Part shown: piece by piece, positions 30,740 through 39,752 of the stretch
Position numbering within the stretch: the stretch's first letter is position 1
Layout: each line of letters opens with the position of its first letter
Assembly: GCF_026262505.1 (NCBI RefSeq)
Contig: NC_067207.1
Span: 21,544,082-21,608,081, forward strand
DNA: 64,000 bases
Source: Trichomonas vaginalis G3
Lineage: Eukaryota; Parabasalia; Trichomonadida; Trichomonadidae
Direction: 5' to 3'
The notes under the pieces: generated by a model
Seen by the model: the letters and a program-made list of their open reading frames with translations, nothing else
Told to the model about the DNA's origin: nothing
Database searches by the model: none
Made by a program: the position numbers and the translations under genes

Positions 30740-30907
30740 AATTATAAACAAAATAATCAATTCATAATTTTTAAATTCATTCGGGTTGTTTTCATATGTG
30801 AATCATTAATCCTGAAATATAAATTCCTAATCATTATTACAGAATATCTGAATGTTTTAAAGATAAATAACAATTTTTTTGAGCTTATTAAAATGTCTGT
30901 TTATTGA

Positions 30908-31615
30908 TTAGTCAATGTACTGGAGGTTTGAGAAAGTAGCAACTTCAGTATTTCCAGTGTGCTTTTCTTCAAATGGAAGAGATTTCCTTTTCTCGATATT
31001 GTTCACAGCTTCTGAAACTTGAGCAAATTTCTTGATTCTGTCATCTCCTTTAAGCGAAGGTGCTGTGAACACAGGGAAAGAATACTTGCAGTCTAATCCA
31101 CTGTAATACATTGTGTTCGTAACGTGGTAAAGTATTCCTTCGATTGTTGTAGCAGATTCGTTTGGCAAGTAGTGTGGTTTAGGCGCTCCTGTACCAACAA
31201 CAAACATGATTCTTCTTCCAAAGAGTGGCATTCCATCTCTCTTGCCTCCAAGTGTGTAACCCCAGCCATATGTGAAAACTCTCTGGATATATGAATAGAA
31301 AACTGCTGGGAGACCTAAGAACCAAATAGGAGCGAAAACGATGATGTTTTCAGCCCATAATAACTTTTGCTGATGTTCCTTAATGAGAGGAATTAAATTG
31401 TCATTCTTTTGGAGGAACGGATAAAAGAAAGGTTTATCACCAATATTAATGAAATCATCTTTAGATGGGCATTCTTTGAATCCATCTTCAATGAGATCAA
31501 CAACTTTGACTTCGTGTCCAGCTTGTTCGAGTTCATTTTTCACAAACTTTGATAGTGAATATGTTGTTGATTCCTTCTTTGGATCGCAGTGTGCAATGAC
31601 GAATAAGTACTTCAT
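30908..31615 (-). CDS. Flavodoxin-fold NAD(P)H:quinone oxidoreductase (235 aa)
   Basis: An FMN- or FAD-dependent quinone/nitro reductase of the flavodoxin-2 family, probably cytosolic. The start MKYLFVIAHCDPKKESTTYS is the typical phosphate-binding loop after strand 1. The middle holds IIVFAPIWFLGLPAVFYSYI followed by QRVFTYGWGYT, equivalent to the flavin-contacting PxWxxGxPAxxKxxxDRVF motif. GRRIMFVVGTGAPKPHY fits the next strand and loop. The length is near the family norm. I chose the ATG at 31615; a longer reading upstream has no family support. The neighbouring genes are unrelated, so it is likely a single-gene unit. Relatives act in redox defence and can reduce nitro drugs; whether this one does is not visible. 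Confidence 0.88.
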   Translation of the reverse strand: MKYLFVIAHCDPKKESTTYSLSKFVKNELEQAGHEVKVVDLIEDGFKECPSKDDFINIGDKPFFYPFLQKNDNLIPLIKEHQQKLLWAENIIVFAPIWFLGLPAVFYSYIQRVFTYGWGYTLGGKRDGMPLFGRRIMFVVGTGAPKPHYLPNESATTIEGILYHVTNTMYYSGLDCKYSFPVFTAPSLKGDDRIKKFAQVSEAVNNIEKRKSLPFEEKHTGNTEVATFSNLQYID

Positions 31616-32875
31616 CTTCGAAAATGAAATGATTTTTGTTTTGAGAATTTCAAATCTGCCGTTAAAACATTGAAAACAATATTGAAATTCAAGTTGAAAA
31701 TAAATTTTCCCTACTTGATCCAAAAATTACTATTAACAACATTATACAGTAAAAAATAATATTATGATGTTTCAAATGATGTGACTAATCAACTCAATAG
31801 ATATTTTGATAACATTTAATTGAGACTTCTGAAAGCTCCTCAGAAATTTGCGATCGAAAACATATTATTTCATAACTATATGCTCAATACGATATTAATT
31901 TCTATAATTTATTTTTAAAATTTAATGATAATTATTAAAAACCGTTGTATTCAAAAATTTGAATGAATTGAAAAATTTTAAAGAATCCGACCAAACATAA
32001 AAATGACATGTTTTATTTTAAATAATATGCACACCATATAGATCAACTATTTTGATGCAACCATAGAGCTTTTTTAATACGTTTTAAAATTTTGACAGAA
32101 GACAGAGAAATTTGAATCAATTCATAGAATTTGATTTGTATCCTAAATAATAATGTACTAAATGATATTATTCATATAATAAAAATTAATTGTCTATTCA
32201 TATGCATTTTACATTGTTTCTGATAAGTTATTGTTTGAAATTTGATCAAATTTCGAATTATTTTAATTATAACTCATGATTTATCATTCTCAACCTTGCA
32301 CATCATTTAAATATTTAATAGAATCATCATTAAAATTAAACAAAATTATTAATAACTCAATAAAAGATCAAATCAGAATTTTTTTCAACTCGAAATTATC
32401 CAGATTGATGTGGTTGCAAAACACTATCTAAATCATAATTCTGAAATCCAAATACATTGATTAAATATATTCAATCCATTGATTAAATCTATTCCTCATT
32501 AAAATTCAGGGTCGTTATCGATTTTGTAATTTAATCGTTATCGTCTTTTTCTAAACGTGCATTTTCTTCATATTGGGATAATGAACATAACTTGTTCTGA
32601 GCTTCCAATGCACAAATCGTTTTTATTCTAAATGGATTCATTCCTACAAGTTTGGCAGAAATCAGTGAATATCATCATATATCGAATTCTTCAATTTGGC
32701 AATTTATTTAAAATCGTTCTCAAGAATTCTTATCTTCATGTAGTCAAATAAAACGGAAATGCGAAAACAAACTTTTATTCGATATTACAAAAAAAAATTA
32801 TATTGATCGCTAAGATTTAAATACGTATAGTTTAAGTATATGTGGTATCATTATGTGCATATTCTGATATATATA

Positions 32876-32876
<1 letters not shown>
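31616..32876. other. Host intergenic region with BspA-flank remnant and Myb-like sites
   Basis: No gene seen in 1.26 kb. 32370-32510 resembles the DNA 3' of BspA copy 1. 32507-32562 contains CGTTATCGATTTTGTAATTT and ATCGTTATCG, the inverse of the repeat at 61165-61222. The TAACGATA-like core matches the Myb recognition element described for Trichomonas vaginalis adhesin genes. Confidence 0.45.
32872..32876. repeat. Candidate target duplication TATAC, left
   Basis: The same five bases follow the right end (57811-57815). A sixth base would not match (A versus T), so either the duplication is 5 bp or the homopolymer end hides one mutation. Confidence 0.6.
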
Positions 32877-32928
<52 letters not shown>

Positions 32929-33775
32929 TAGTGGGGCTTCCAGGCACTTCGTGCCTTCTAGCCCTGAGGATGAATGAGTATAAATGAAGTTTTTTTTTCT
33001 TGGGGGATGGCTTCCAGGCACTTCGTGCCTTCTAGCCCCCGAAGATGTTTAGTATAAATGAAGTCTCAACAAAGTCTTTACGAAGAAGTCTCAACAAAGT
33101 CTTTACGAAGAAGTCTTGACAAAACATTTACAAAGAAGTCTTTACGAAGAACTTTACAAAACATAGACAAGAAAGTCTTTACGAAGAAGTCTTGACAAAG
33201 TCTTTACAAAACATAGACAAGAAAGTTCATGAGAAATTAGATGAAGAAGTCTCAACAAAACATAGACAATGAGTGTAAATCAGACAAAAATATATTTTAG
33301 GGTAGAAGGGTATATCTACCCCGTTTTCTACCCTCATTTCTACCCTCTTGAATTTTCATGAAATTTACACCAAAAATATACTACTAGGGTCATTTACGAA
33401 GAAATCTCAACAAAGTCTTTACGATGAAGTCTTGACAAAGTCTTTACGAAGAAGTCTCAACAAAGTCTTTACGAAGAAGTCTTAACAAAGTCTTTACGAA
33501 GAAGTCTTAACAAAGTCTTTACGAAGAAGTCTTAACAAAGTCTTTACGAAGAAGTCTTGACAAAGTCTTTACGAAGAAATTCATGAAAATTCAAGAGGGT
33601 AGAAAAGAGGGTAGAAAACGGGGTAGATATACCCTTCTACCCTAAAATATATTTTTGGGTCATTTACACTCATTTACGAAGAAATCTCAACAAAGTCCTT
33701 ACTGAGAAAGTGTCATATAAACATCTGTCAAAAACCGCTTTTCTGTCACTTTTCAGGGAAAAAACATTTTTATTG
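32877..33775 (+). repeat. Element B terminal inverted repeat region, left
   Basis: Layout: 50 A residues (32877-32926), two hairpins (GGCACTTCGTGCC cores at about 32948 and 33020), then about 25 copies of a 25-bp GAAGAAGTCT(C/T)(A/G)ACAAAGTC-type unit, interrupted by two GGGTAGAAGGGTA elements (about 33298 and 33600). The right end (56593-57810) has the same parts in inverse order, with differing copy numbers. Confidence 0.88.
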
Positions 33776-33783
33776 TATATAAA

Positions 33784-34600
33784 ATGAATTTTACAAAACC
33801 ACCGCTACCCTTCTTTGGAAATAAGAGTAGATGTAAAGATATTCTATTGAGAGAACTTAAGAAACTACCGAATGGTCTAACATTTGTAGATTTGTTCGGT
33901 GGAAGTTTCTATATATCTCATTTGTGCCATACCGTATTCCCTGACTCAAAGATTATATGCAATGACTTCGACAACTATATGGACCGTCTCAAACATATAC
34001 CAGACACTAACAAAATATTGAAAGAGTTAAAAGAAAAGATACCTATAGGTAAGATGGAACGTATACCATTAGATAAGAAAAATACTGTCAGAGAGGTTTT
34101 GAAAAAAGCAGAGTATATTGACTGGGATAGTATATCTTCTAGACTATTGTATAGTGGTTCTATAGAGTTCATGACATTGAAACACTTATGTCAAAAGTTT
34201 TATATCTTAACTATACAAAGGTTTTCAAAGAGAACATAGAAAAATATACTGAGGGTATAGAGTTTGTGAGATGTCGTTGGACAGAGTTGTATGAAAAATA
34301 TAAAAACAAGGAAAATGTTTTCTTTATAGTAGACCGCCGTTCTTTAACACATACGATTTTCAATACCAAGTAGACTGGACTTTGAGAGACTCTTTAGAAA
34401 CTTTAGACGTTTTACATAACCATCCATGCTTTTACTTTACATCCGATAAAAGTGGTTTGGAAAGTGTCATGAGATGGTTAGAGGACATACATGACTATGA
34501 GTTTAGATACGATAAGATAGAATATGAGAGAGGTCCTATAAACTGGAGAAAGTGTCATAACAAAGAAATTTTACTAGTAAGTAAATGTGGTTTGAAATAG
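33784..34600 (+). pseudogene. D12-class N6-adenine DNA methyltransferase locus, broken
   Basis: The protein opens MNFTKPPLPFFGNKSRCKD, the P-x-x-x-x-G-x-K motif of Dam-like enzymes. It continues with FVDLFGGSFYIS (SAM-binding motif I) and KIICNDFDNY (motif II type). A D-P-P-F catalytic motif is encoded further on. These enzymes put a methyl group on adenine N6. Adenine methyltransferases have been linked to Maverick elements in Trichomonas vaginalis, where 6mA is widespread. It is the first gene inside the left terminus, with its own promoter (TTTTTATTGTATATAAAATG). The locus is broken. Confidence 0.78.
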
Positions 34601-34716
34601 GACTACTTGTTTTAGGTTTTTTCCATTGTGTCATTTACTTATTTGACGTGGCAGAAAGATATAGAGAATATGAAGATGAACCAATGCCTGCAAATGTTCA
34701 GTATATGTACTCGTAA
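34585..34716 (+). CDS. Small single-span membrane protein (43 aa)
   Basis: MWFEIGLLVLGFFHCVIYLF is one membrane helix, followed by an acidic tail (DVAERYREYEDEPMPA). It overlaps the end of the methyltransferase locus by 16 bases in another frame and precedes three more small structural-type genes. Too short for a family call; a viral membrane or virion peptide is plausible. Confidence 0.5.
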   Translation: MWFEIGLLVLGFFHCVIYLFDVAERYREYEDEPMPANVQYMYS

Positions 34717-34739
34717 GAGATATTTTTATCTAATATTAA

Positions 34740-35102
34740 ATGGACGCACAGAACTTAGCGAATGCACAGCAACCTGGACAACCAAACCCAGAGAATATTC
34801 CAAATGAAGTTAGAATACAAACTGCAATGGCAAACTATGGTCAAGTGCCAACAGATGTACAAATGCAAACTGCCATGTCAAATGACGCTGCGTTAGGTTT
34901 GCCACCATGGTATGCAAATATGAGATGGAAAGAGTTTTATACAAACCCTGAAGTGGGATATAAACAACTTTATGCAGATGACGCAAACACAGGAGTTGAC
35001 CCAGAATATGTTTTCTACCAGAGGAGAAACAGAATGTATGAGCTCCAGTTAAAGAATGCAATGGAACTCAACAGGAAACGTAAGAGACTAGGCGGACATT
35101 AG
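34740..35102 (+). CDS. Hypothetical 120-aa Gln/Asn-rich protein
   Basis: The first 60 residues are Asn/Gln/Pro rich with an internal repeat (VRIQTAMANYGQVPTDVQMQ, where V-x-x-QTAM-N occurs twice). The middle is aromatic (PPWYANMRWKEFYTNPEVGY). The C-terminus is a basic helix (ELNRKRKRLGGH), perhaps nucleic-acid binding. The upstream sequence TTTTTATCTAATATTAAATG fits the element's promoter style. A virion-associated role is likely from its neighbours; no homologue is known to me. Confidence 0.6.
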   Translation: MDAQNLANAQQPGQPNPENIPNEVRIQTAMANYGQVPTDVQMQTAMSNDAALGLPPWYANMRWKEFYTNPEVGYKQLYADDANTGVDPEYVFYQRRNRMYELQLKNAMELNRKRKRLGGH

Positions 35103-35120
35103 ATTTTTACATATAGTAAA

Positions 35121-35363
35121 ATGGGTTTCTTCAGTAGTATTGGAAACTTCTTCAGAAGAGTTGGAAGAGGTATATGGAATGGAATAAAAACCGTAGGAAG
35201 AGGAATTTGGAACGGAGTCAAAAATATTGGTAAAAGAGTAGGTCAGTTCGTTGGTATTATACCTAAAGACCCTGAACCAGAAGAACAAGCTCCTGTTATA
35301 CAACAGCCTGAACCTGCACCACAGTCTAGTTGGCAACCAAATCCAACACCTCAACCGTATTAA
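35121..35363 (+). CDS. Amphipathic basic virion-like peptide (80 aa)
   Basis: Residues 1-45 are an amphipathic basic helix with internal repeats: VGRGIWNGIK and VGRGIWNGVK in tandem after MGFFSSIGNFFRR. The second half is a Pro/Gln/Glu-rich tail (PEPEEQAPVIQQPEPAPQ). It resembles the MAAGFFKKLW peptides of element A and the membrane-lytic or core peptides of adenovirus-like capsids. It lies 18 bp after the previous gene with its own T-rich leader. Function is inferred from composition. Confidence 0.6.
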   Translation: MGFFSSIGNFFRRVGRGIWNGIKTVGRGIWNGVKNIGKRVGQFVGIIPKDPEPEEQAPVIQQPEPAPQSSWQPNPTPQPY

Positions 35364-35367
35364 AAAA

Positions 35368-35781
35368 TTATATTTTTACCGTTCGATAGTAGTTGTATAT
35401 GAAACTAAGTTCTAAGTAAAACGCATGGTATAATGGAATTATTCTCTTTCTTCCATCTGTTGTAAACCATACTTGAAAGTCTGAAATACTTCCACTCGGC
35501 GGTTCATATAACTTTGTAGGTTTTTCGTAAAAGTCATTTGCCAAGCATAAGAAAGAGTTTTGGGCGCCAGAAAATGAAGCATGAACAATAATAGCAGCTG
35601 GGTCGAAAACATCTTTAAATAAATATGGTTCATCTCTTGCATATCGACTGTAAATATTTGCTAAAGGAAGTTCGACTTTCTGATTTAACATTCTTTGCAA
35701 ATAATACCATGACATTGCAGTGAATTCTGTATATATTTGTTCGTCTTTCTTTGGATTGTCTTCGTAGATTTGAAATGACAC
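35368..35781 (-). CDS. Hypothetical 137-aa protein, minor capsid candidate
   Basis: A single frame starting MSFQIYEDNPKKDEQIYTEF. Beta-type segments AAIIVHASFSGAQNSFLCLA and FQVWFTTDGRKRIIPLYHAF resemble, in order and spacing, the protein at 7040-7429 of element A. A jelly-roll minor capsid protein is possible. It is co-directional with 35810-36214 and probably follows it in one transcript (28 bp apart). Confidence 0.55.
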   Translation of the reverse strand: MSFQIYEDNPKKDEQIYTEFTAMSWYYLQRMLNQKVELPLANIYSRYARDEPYLFKDVFDPAAIIVHASFSGAQNSFLCLANDFYEKPTKLYEPPSGSISDFQVWFTTDGRKRIIPLYHAFYLELSFIYNYYRTVKI

Positions 35782-35809
35782 TTGTGAATTTTGTTGTCAT
35801 ATACAATTC

Positions 35810-36214
35810 TCACATAAAGTGTGCTTCGGTATTTGCATATTCATCAGCATATTTTGCATAACATGAATTTATTTTATCTTCTATATTTTTTAACGCAGTC
35901 TGTAGAGAAGATGAAAGGTCAACTTGTATTAGCTCAATTTCTTCCCACATTTTTCGTTTCCCTTCAGATATATAATCTATATGAAACCTTACAATAAATG
36001 GAAAACTTTTATCTTCTACAGACACAAACTTCATTCTACGAAAGCCAATAGCTTTTGTGACAGATGGGTCTCTTAGCCATCTTAATGGGTAGTCAAAACG
36101 ATAGCCTTCATGCTTTACGGTCTCTGTCTCAAACTTTTGACCGACATTCGTAAAAAGTTCATCTAATGGTTTAGTTGTAGCAACTCTTGAATTTTCTTTT
36201 TCTATTGGAAGCAT
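35810..36214 (-). CDS. Hypothetical 134-aa protein (TTKPLDELFTN family)
   Basis: Starts MLPIEKENSRVATTKPLDEL. Residues 10-30 (RVATTKPLDELFTNVGQKF) are closely matched by the start of the short protein at 41825-41992 (KVADTKPLDYIFTNTGRT), so element B holds two related genes. The middle is beta-rich (RFHIDYISEGKRKMWEEI) and the C-terminus is a helix. It is divergent from the fibre gene, with 18 bp between the start codons. Function unknown. Confidence 0.55.
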   Translation of the reverse strand: MLPIEKENSRVATTKPLDELFTNVGQKFETETVKHEGYRFDYPLRWLRDPSVTKAIGFRRMKFVSVEDKSFPFIVRFHIDYISEGKRKMWEEIELIQVDLSSSLQTALKNIEDKINSCYAKYADEYANTEAHFM

Positions 36215-36232
36215 ATTTTATCTAGAATAAAA

Positions 36233-37431
36233 ATGTCGAAAGATATTGCTTCCATGAGAGAAATACAACACAACCGACAACTCATTTTGCAAGCTCTAAA
36301 TAAGAACACAACAAACTTTTCAAACTATTCTAAGATATCTGAGTCATTGAAAGAAGGAAACTTAAAACTGACGATAAACCCAATGACAGATGAGTTTCTG
36401 TTTCAAGACAGTAAGAACCATACTGTCTGTATAAATCCAACAAAAGGAACTTTAAACGAGAAACCTATAGATGAACTTCTTTTGAAAGCAGATGTTGACA
36501 ACAAAGCTGACAAAGAATATGTTGACGATGAGTTAGCACGTATGGCTAGTGCGTTAGTGAAGAAGGCAGATAAGGAATATGTGGATGAAAAAGACAATGA
36601 AATTATAGAAAGGGTTGAATGGTATAATGAACGGACATCGAAGATTTTAAAAACGAAAGCTGATACAGGATGGGTTTCAGGGTGTTTAGACCTTAAAGCT
36701 GACAAAGAAACTGTAGATATGTTGGCACAAACGGTTTCAAGTCATACCAGAGGTTTAATGGAAGATGGACAACAGTTGAAAGAGCTTGAGAAAGGTGTTA
36801 CAGAGTTAAGGAATACAAAAGCAGACTCGACATGGATAGCTGGATATGTAGATGCAACAAAAGAGTATATTTTCAGATGGACAGAAGGAACATACGCACA
36901 AAAATATCATAGACATAGCATCTCTGACGTAAATGAACTTGAAGAAAAGTTATATAAAAAAGCAGACAAAACAGAGCTTCAAACATTAAAGACAGAAATA
37001 CTTCAAACATTATATCCTATAGGCTCTATTTATACGTCAATGAACTCTACCAGACCAGAAGTAGTACTTGGTCTCGGAACTTGGACTCAAATAGTCGACA
37101 GGTTTTTGTATTGTGCAAACTCTTCAAAGGAAACAGGCGGAAGTAAAACGATTTCAGGTGAAAACCTACCTGCACACAGTCACTACGTAGATTTAAGTAC
37201 ATCTCAAGCAGGTTGGCATAAGCATAAATTTTGGGATTGGTCACGCTTGAAAAAAGGTAAAGGATATGATGTTAAAGACGACGTTCAGTTTGCTATAAAT
37301 TGTTACTGGAGTGACACTCAGGGAGATGGAAACCATACACATCGCGTTCAGGATATACGCAAACAACGGGACAAAGTAAAGACTACATGCCACCTTACAT
37401 GACAGTTTACGCATGGTATAGAAATGCTTAG
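36233..37431 (+). pseudogene. Tail-fibre-like protein, element B, collar domain, broken
   Basis: The N-terminal 85 residues are unique to this element (MSKDIASMREIQHNRQLILQ). Then a KADKEYV coiled shaft, a second shaft section (TKADSTWIAGYVDATKEYIF) and a phage tail collar-type end (YPIGSIYTSMNSTRPE, GENLPAHSHYVDLSTSQAGW and a GDGNHTHRV His cluster). Two blocks, about 36540-36700 and 37085-37431, are about 90% identical by eye at DNA level to the fibre of element A; the parts between are unrelated. Fibres of this design bind receptors or sugars in phages. It converges with the integrase and is broken. Confidence 0.75.
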
Positions 37432-38332
37432 TCGTCATTTTCAACTTCTTTAGCATATTCGTCAGGAGTTGTCTTATATTTGTTAGGAACTGTCTTTGAA
37501 AGTATACCACCTTGAACTTAACAAGTTTGAAACGAGGTCTGACAATAGTAGTTTTATCTTCTGCTTGCAGTCTGTACATTTTGCCATGTTTGCCTAAAAC
37601 TTCATAATATTCTCTTGTATACTTTCTTCTATTTTTACGAACACGAATGTGAGTACCTGTCGGGTTCCCATTGTTGTCATAGTCAATAGTATTTTCATAT
37701 GGGTCGCGTTTAGGTATTTCTATTTTTACTTTGTCGCCTTTCTTAAGTTTGAAGCCTGGCATTCTTTCTTGTTTGTCTCTTTTGACTAAACTATTAAATA
37801 TATAGTCTTTCTCTAAGTCAGGGTTGTTTTTCATTTCTTCGGGGGAGTGGTTTCCCAAACCTTTTTGTTTACGGCTATTGTAAATATTTAAAACTTGTCT
37901 CATCTTTGCCATGGAGAAGTGTCTATATTTGTCGTCATATGACATTTCATCTACCTCACCACCTTGTGGTTGGTTTAAGTCTCTTAAGATTTTTATACAA
38001 CTGTCAATGACACCAAGAGCAGAATGGTTTTGGTCGACAATGAAATATTGGTTTACATTTTTTGAACGCAGATAGTTTTTAATATCGTCTGATTTGAAAG
38101 AACTTTCACAGTCAGATGTCAGTTTTGTTGGATGGTATTTGTCAACGAATATTGTCAAAGCAGTTTTCACATCTAAAATATTTTTGGACTGTAATGGTAT
38201 GGCTTCACAGTATCTTGTGTTTTGACCGACAAATATTAGCCAGTATGGTGGTCCATCTTCTCTATACCTCGGAATGTTTTCCAAGATATCCATAAACCAA
38301 GCATTTGGTGTTGAACTAAAGATTTTTATCAT
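37428..38332 (-). pseudogene. rve-type integrase, element B
   Basis: The core has NAWFMDILENIP, then YWLIFVGQNTRYCEAIPL, KLTSDCESSFKSDDIKNYL and HSALGVIDSCIKILRDL, the order of an rve-fold integrase. C-terminal to that is a basic region with LKKGDKVKIEIPKRDPYENT and YTREYYEVLGKHGKMYRL, an SH3-like DNA-binding domain. It joins element ends to new DNA. Only about 300 residues long, it lacks the long N-terminal extension of the element A enzyme. Its end meets the fibre locus tail to tail. The locus is broken. Confidence 0.82.
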
Positions 38333-38402
38333 GAGTGCTTTCTTGTGTGCTTAGAAACATAGGGGTCCTTGTTTGGATTCGTCATTTTTTAACCCATAAG
38401 AA

Positions 38403-38801
38403 ATGGGTTTATTTGGCGCATTAGCAGGAGTTGCATCCAGATTTTTGCCCGCAGTGGGAACAATAGCCAGAGGGTATTTGGAGTTGGAAGGAAGATTTTG
38501 AGTACATTAGGTATACTGAAAGAGAAAGCACAACCTATTATACAAACTGTACAGAAAGGTTGGGAGGTAGCACGAGATGCAGCAAATCTTATTCCAAATC
38601 CTGAAACAAGAGGAAAAGTTCAAGGATGGATGGACAATGTAGGAAGAGAAGCAGGAAAACTATAACAAAGCAAATGACTACTATAACCAAGCAGGACACT
38701 ATATGGACCAAGGTGAAAGATTCTTTAACAGAGGATATAACCATGCACAACAGTGGGTAAACAATAACCAACCTCAACCGCCTCAAACGTGGGGAATGTA
38801 A
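38403..38801 (+). pseudogene. Hydrophobic/amphipathic virion-like peptide locus, broken
   Basis: Opens MGLFGALAGVASRFLPAVG, an amphipathic hydrophobic helix like that of adenovirus protein VI/X-type peptides. It is followed by helical sequence (PIIQTVQKGWEVARDAANLI) and an Asn/Gln/Pro-rich end (NNNQPQPPQTWGM). It is similar in concept to 35121-35363 and to the MAAGFFKKLW peptides in element A. A role in membrane passage or genome condensation is inferred only. The copy is broken. Confidence 0.5.
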
Positions 38802-38820
38802 AGTTTTTTACTGAGATGAA

Positions 38821-38976
38821 ATGAACAATACAGCATTGAGACAAATGGGCTCAAGATGGATTTGTCGACTTCCAGCAGTTACACAACCACGTGTTTGTCA
38901 AGTTCTTCCTATACCTCAGGAAGTTTTAGACCGACTTAAAAAACAACAACAACCAGTTGAAAACAAACCAAACTAA
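38821..38976 (+). CDS. Small hypothetical protein (51 aa)
   Basis: MNNTALRQMGSRWICRLPAV, then PRVCQVLPIPQEVLDRLKKQ and a Gln-rich end. Too short for a family call. The leader TTTTTTACTGAGATGAAATG is shared exactly with the next gene at 38996, so the two are likely expressed at the same time by separate promoters of one type. Confidence 0.55.
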   Translation: MNNTALRQMGSRWICRLPAVTQPRVCQVLPIPQEVLDRLKKQQQPVENKPN

Positions 38977-38995
38977 AATTTTTTACTGAGATGAA

Positions 38996-39580
38996 ATGAC
39001 CGAAGAAGTTGAAACGGTAGATTTGACACCACAAACAAAAAGTTCAGAACCATTGTCAAAACCTGTCAAAGAACTTACAGATGAAGAGAAAAATTCAATA
39101 ATAGAAAGTGCCAGGTCTGGAAATACAAACCCTAACTATAAAGTCACTTTTCATAGAAATGGAACGGCTAGTATCTCAAAAAAGAAACAGACTCTCACAA
39201 ATAAAATATTGAAGTCTGAAGGAATTTTCGAGACAACAGATGGAAAAGTTTACTTCACTGACCAACAGTTCATTATAGAACATCTCATTGACTTAGAGTC
39301 GAAATATTCTAAACTTTACAACAAACACAAAAAGTTGAAAGGAAAACAAAAACAAATGGCATATGATATTTATGAAGATGTTGACGACACAACTGTTCCT
39401 GCAGGTGAGGTAAAGTCAGAGGAACCGAAAAGTGACGAAAAACCGATAGAAGAAGAAAAACCAAAAACTGAAGATAAACCAAAACCAAAGTTTAGTTTCC
39501 AAACTAAACCAAGTCAACCTTCATTAGCTGGTATGGGTTGGCGTCAAAGACTTATGGTAGCTGGTGGTTATGTTAAGTAA
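38996..39580 (+). CDS. Hypothetical acidic/basic 194-aa protein
   Basis: The N-terminus is Thr/Ser/Glu rich (MTEEVETVDLTPQTKSSEPL). A folded-looking middle (NYKVTFHRNGTASISKKKQT, then GIFETTDGKVYFTDQQFII) leads to a coiled coil (LESKYSKLYNKHKKLKGKQK). A long Lys/Glu/Pro tail of about 50 residues follows. The C-terminus MGWRQRLMVAGGYVK is again ordered. It could be a scaffold or DNA-packing protein; no family is recognised. The shared leader with 38821 supports a real gene. Confidence 0.65.
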   Translation: MTEEVETVDLTPQTKSSEPLSKPVKELTDEEKNSIIESARSGNTNPNYKVTFHRNGTASISKKKQTLTNKILKSEGIFETTDGKVYFTDQQFIIEHLIDLESKYSKLYNKHKKLKGKQKQMAYDIYEDVDDTTVPAGEVKSEEPKSDEKPIEEEKPKTEDKPKPKFSFQTKPSQPSLAGMGWRQRLMVAGGYVK

Positions 39581-39610
39581 AGGAAAAAACATTTTTTTAT
39601 TTTTATAAAA

Positions 39611-39751
39611 ATGCCCCCGTATAGAATGGATAGAAGGTCTGCTAGAATAAAAGCAGAGTTAGAAAGATATGGTTGGAAAGTTTCAAAGAAGTTTAAATAT
39701 AGGAAGGGAAGACCCATAAAAGTCTATGACAAACTGGCTGGTCTGACCTGA
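39611..39751 (+). CDS. Small basic protein (46 aa), DNA-condensing candidate
   Basis: MPPYRMDRRSARIKAELERY is followed by GWKVSKKFKYRKGRPIKVYD. About one third of residues are Arg or Lys. Small basic core proteins are usual in adenovirus-like genomes, and this one lies next to PolB with a typical T-rich leader (TTTTTTTATTTTTATAAAAATG). The start of the PolB locus follows one base after its stop codon. Confidence 0.5.
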   Translation: MPPYRMDRRSARIKAELERYGWKVSKKFKYRKGRPIKVYDKLAGLT

Positions 39752-39752
39752 A

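Noticed and set aside
33060-33560. CRISPR-like look of regular 25-bp repeats at the ends of element B
   Set aside because: Units are directly adjacent without unique spacers, there are no cas genes, and the host is a eukaryote.
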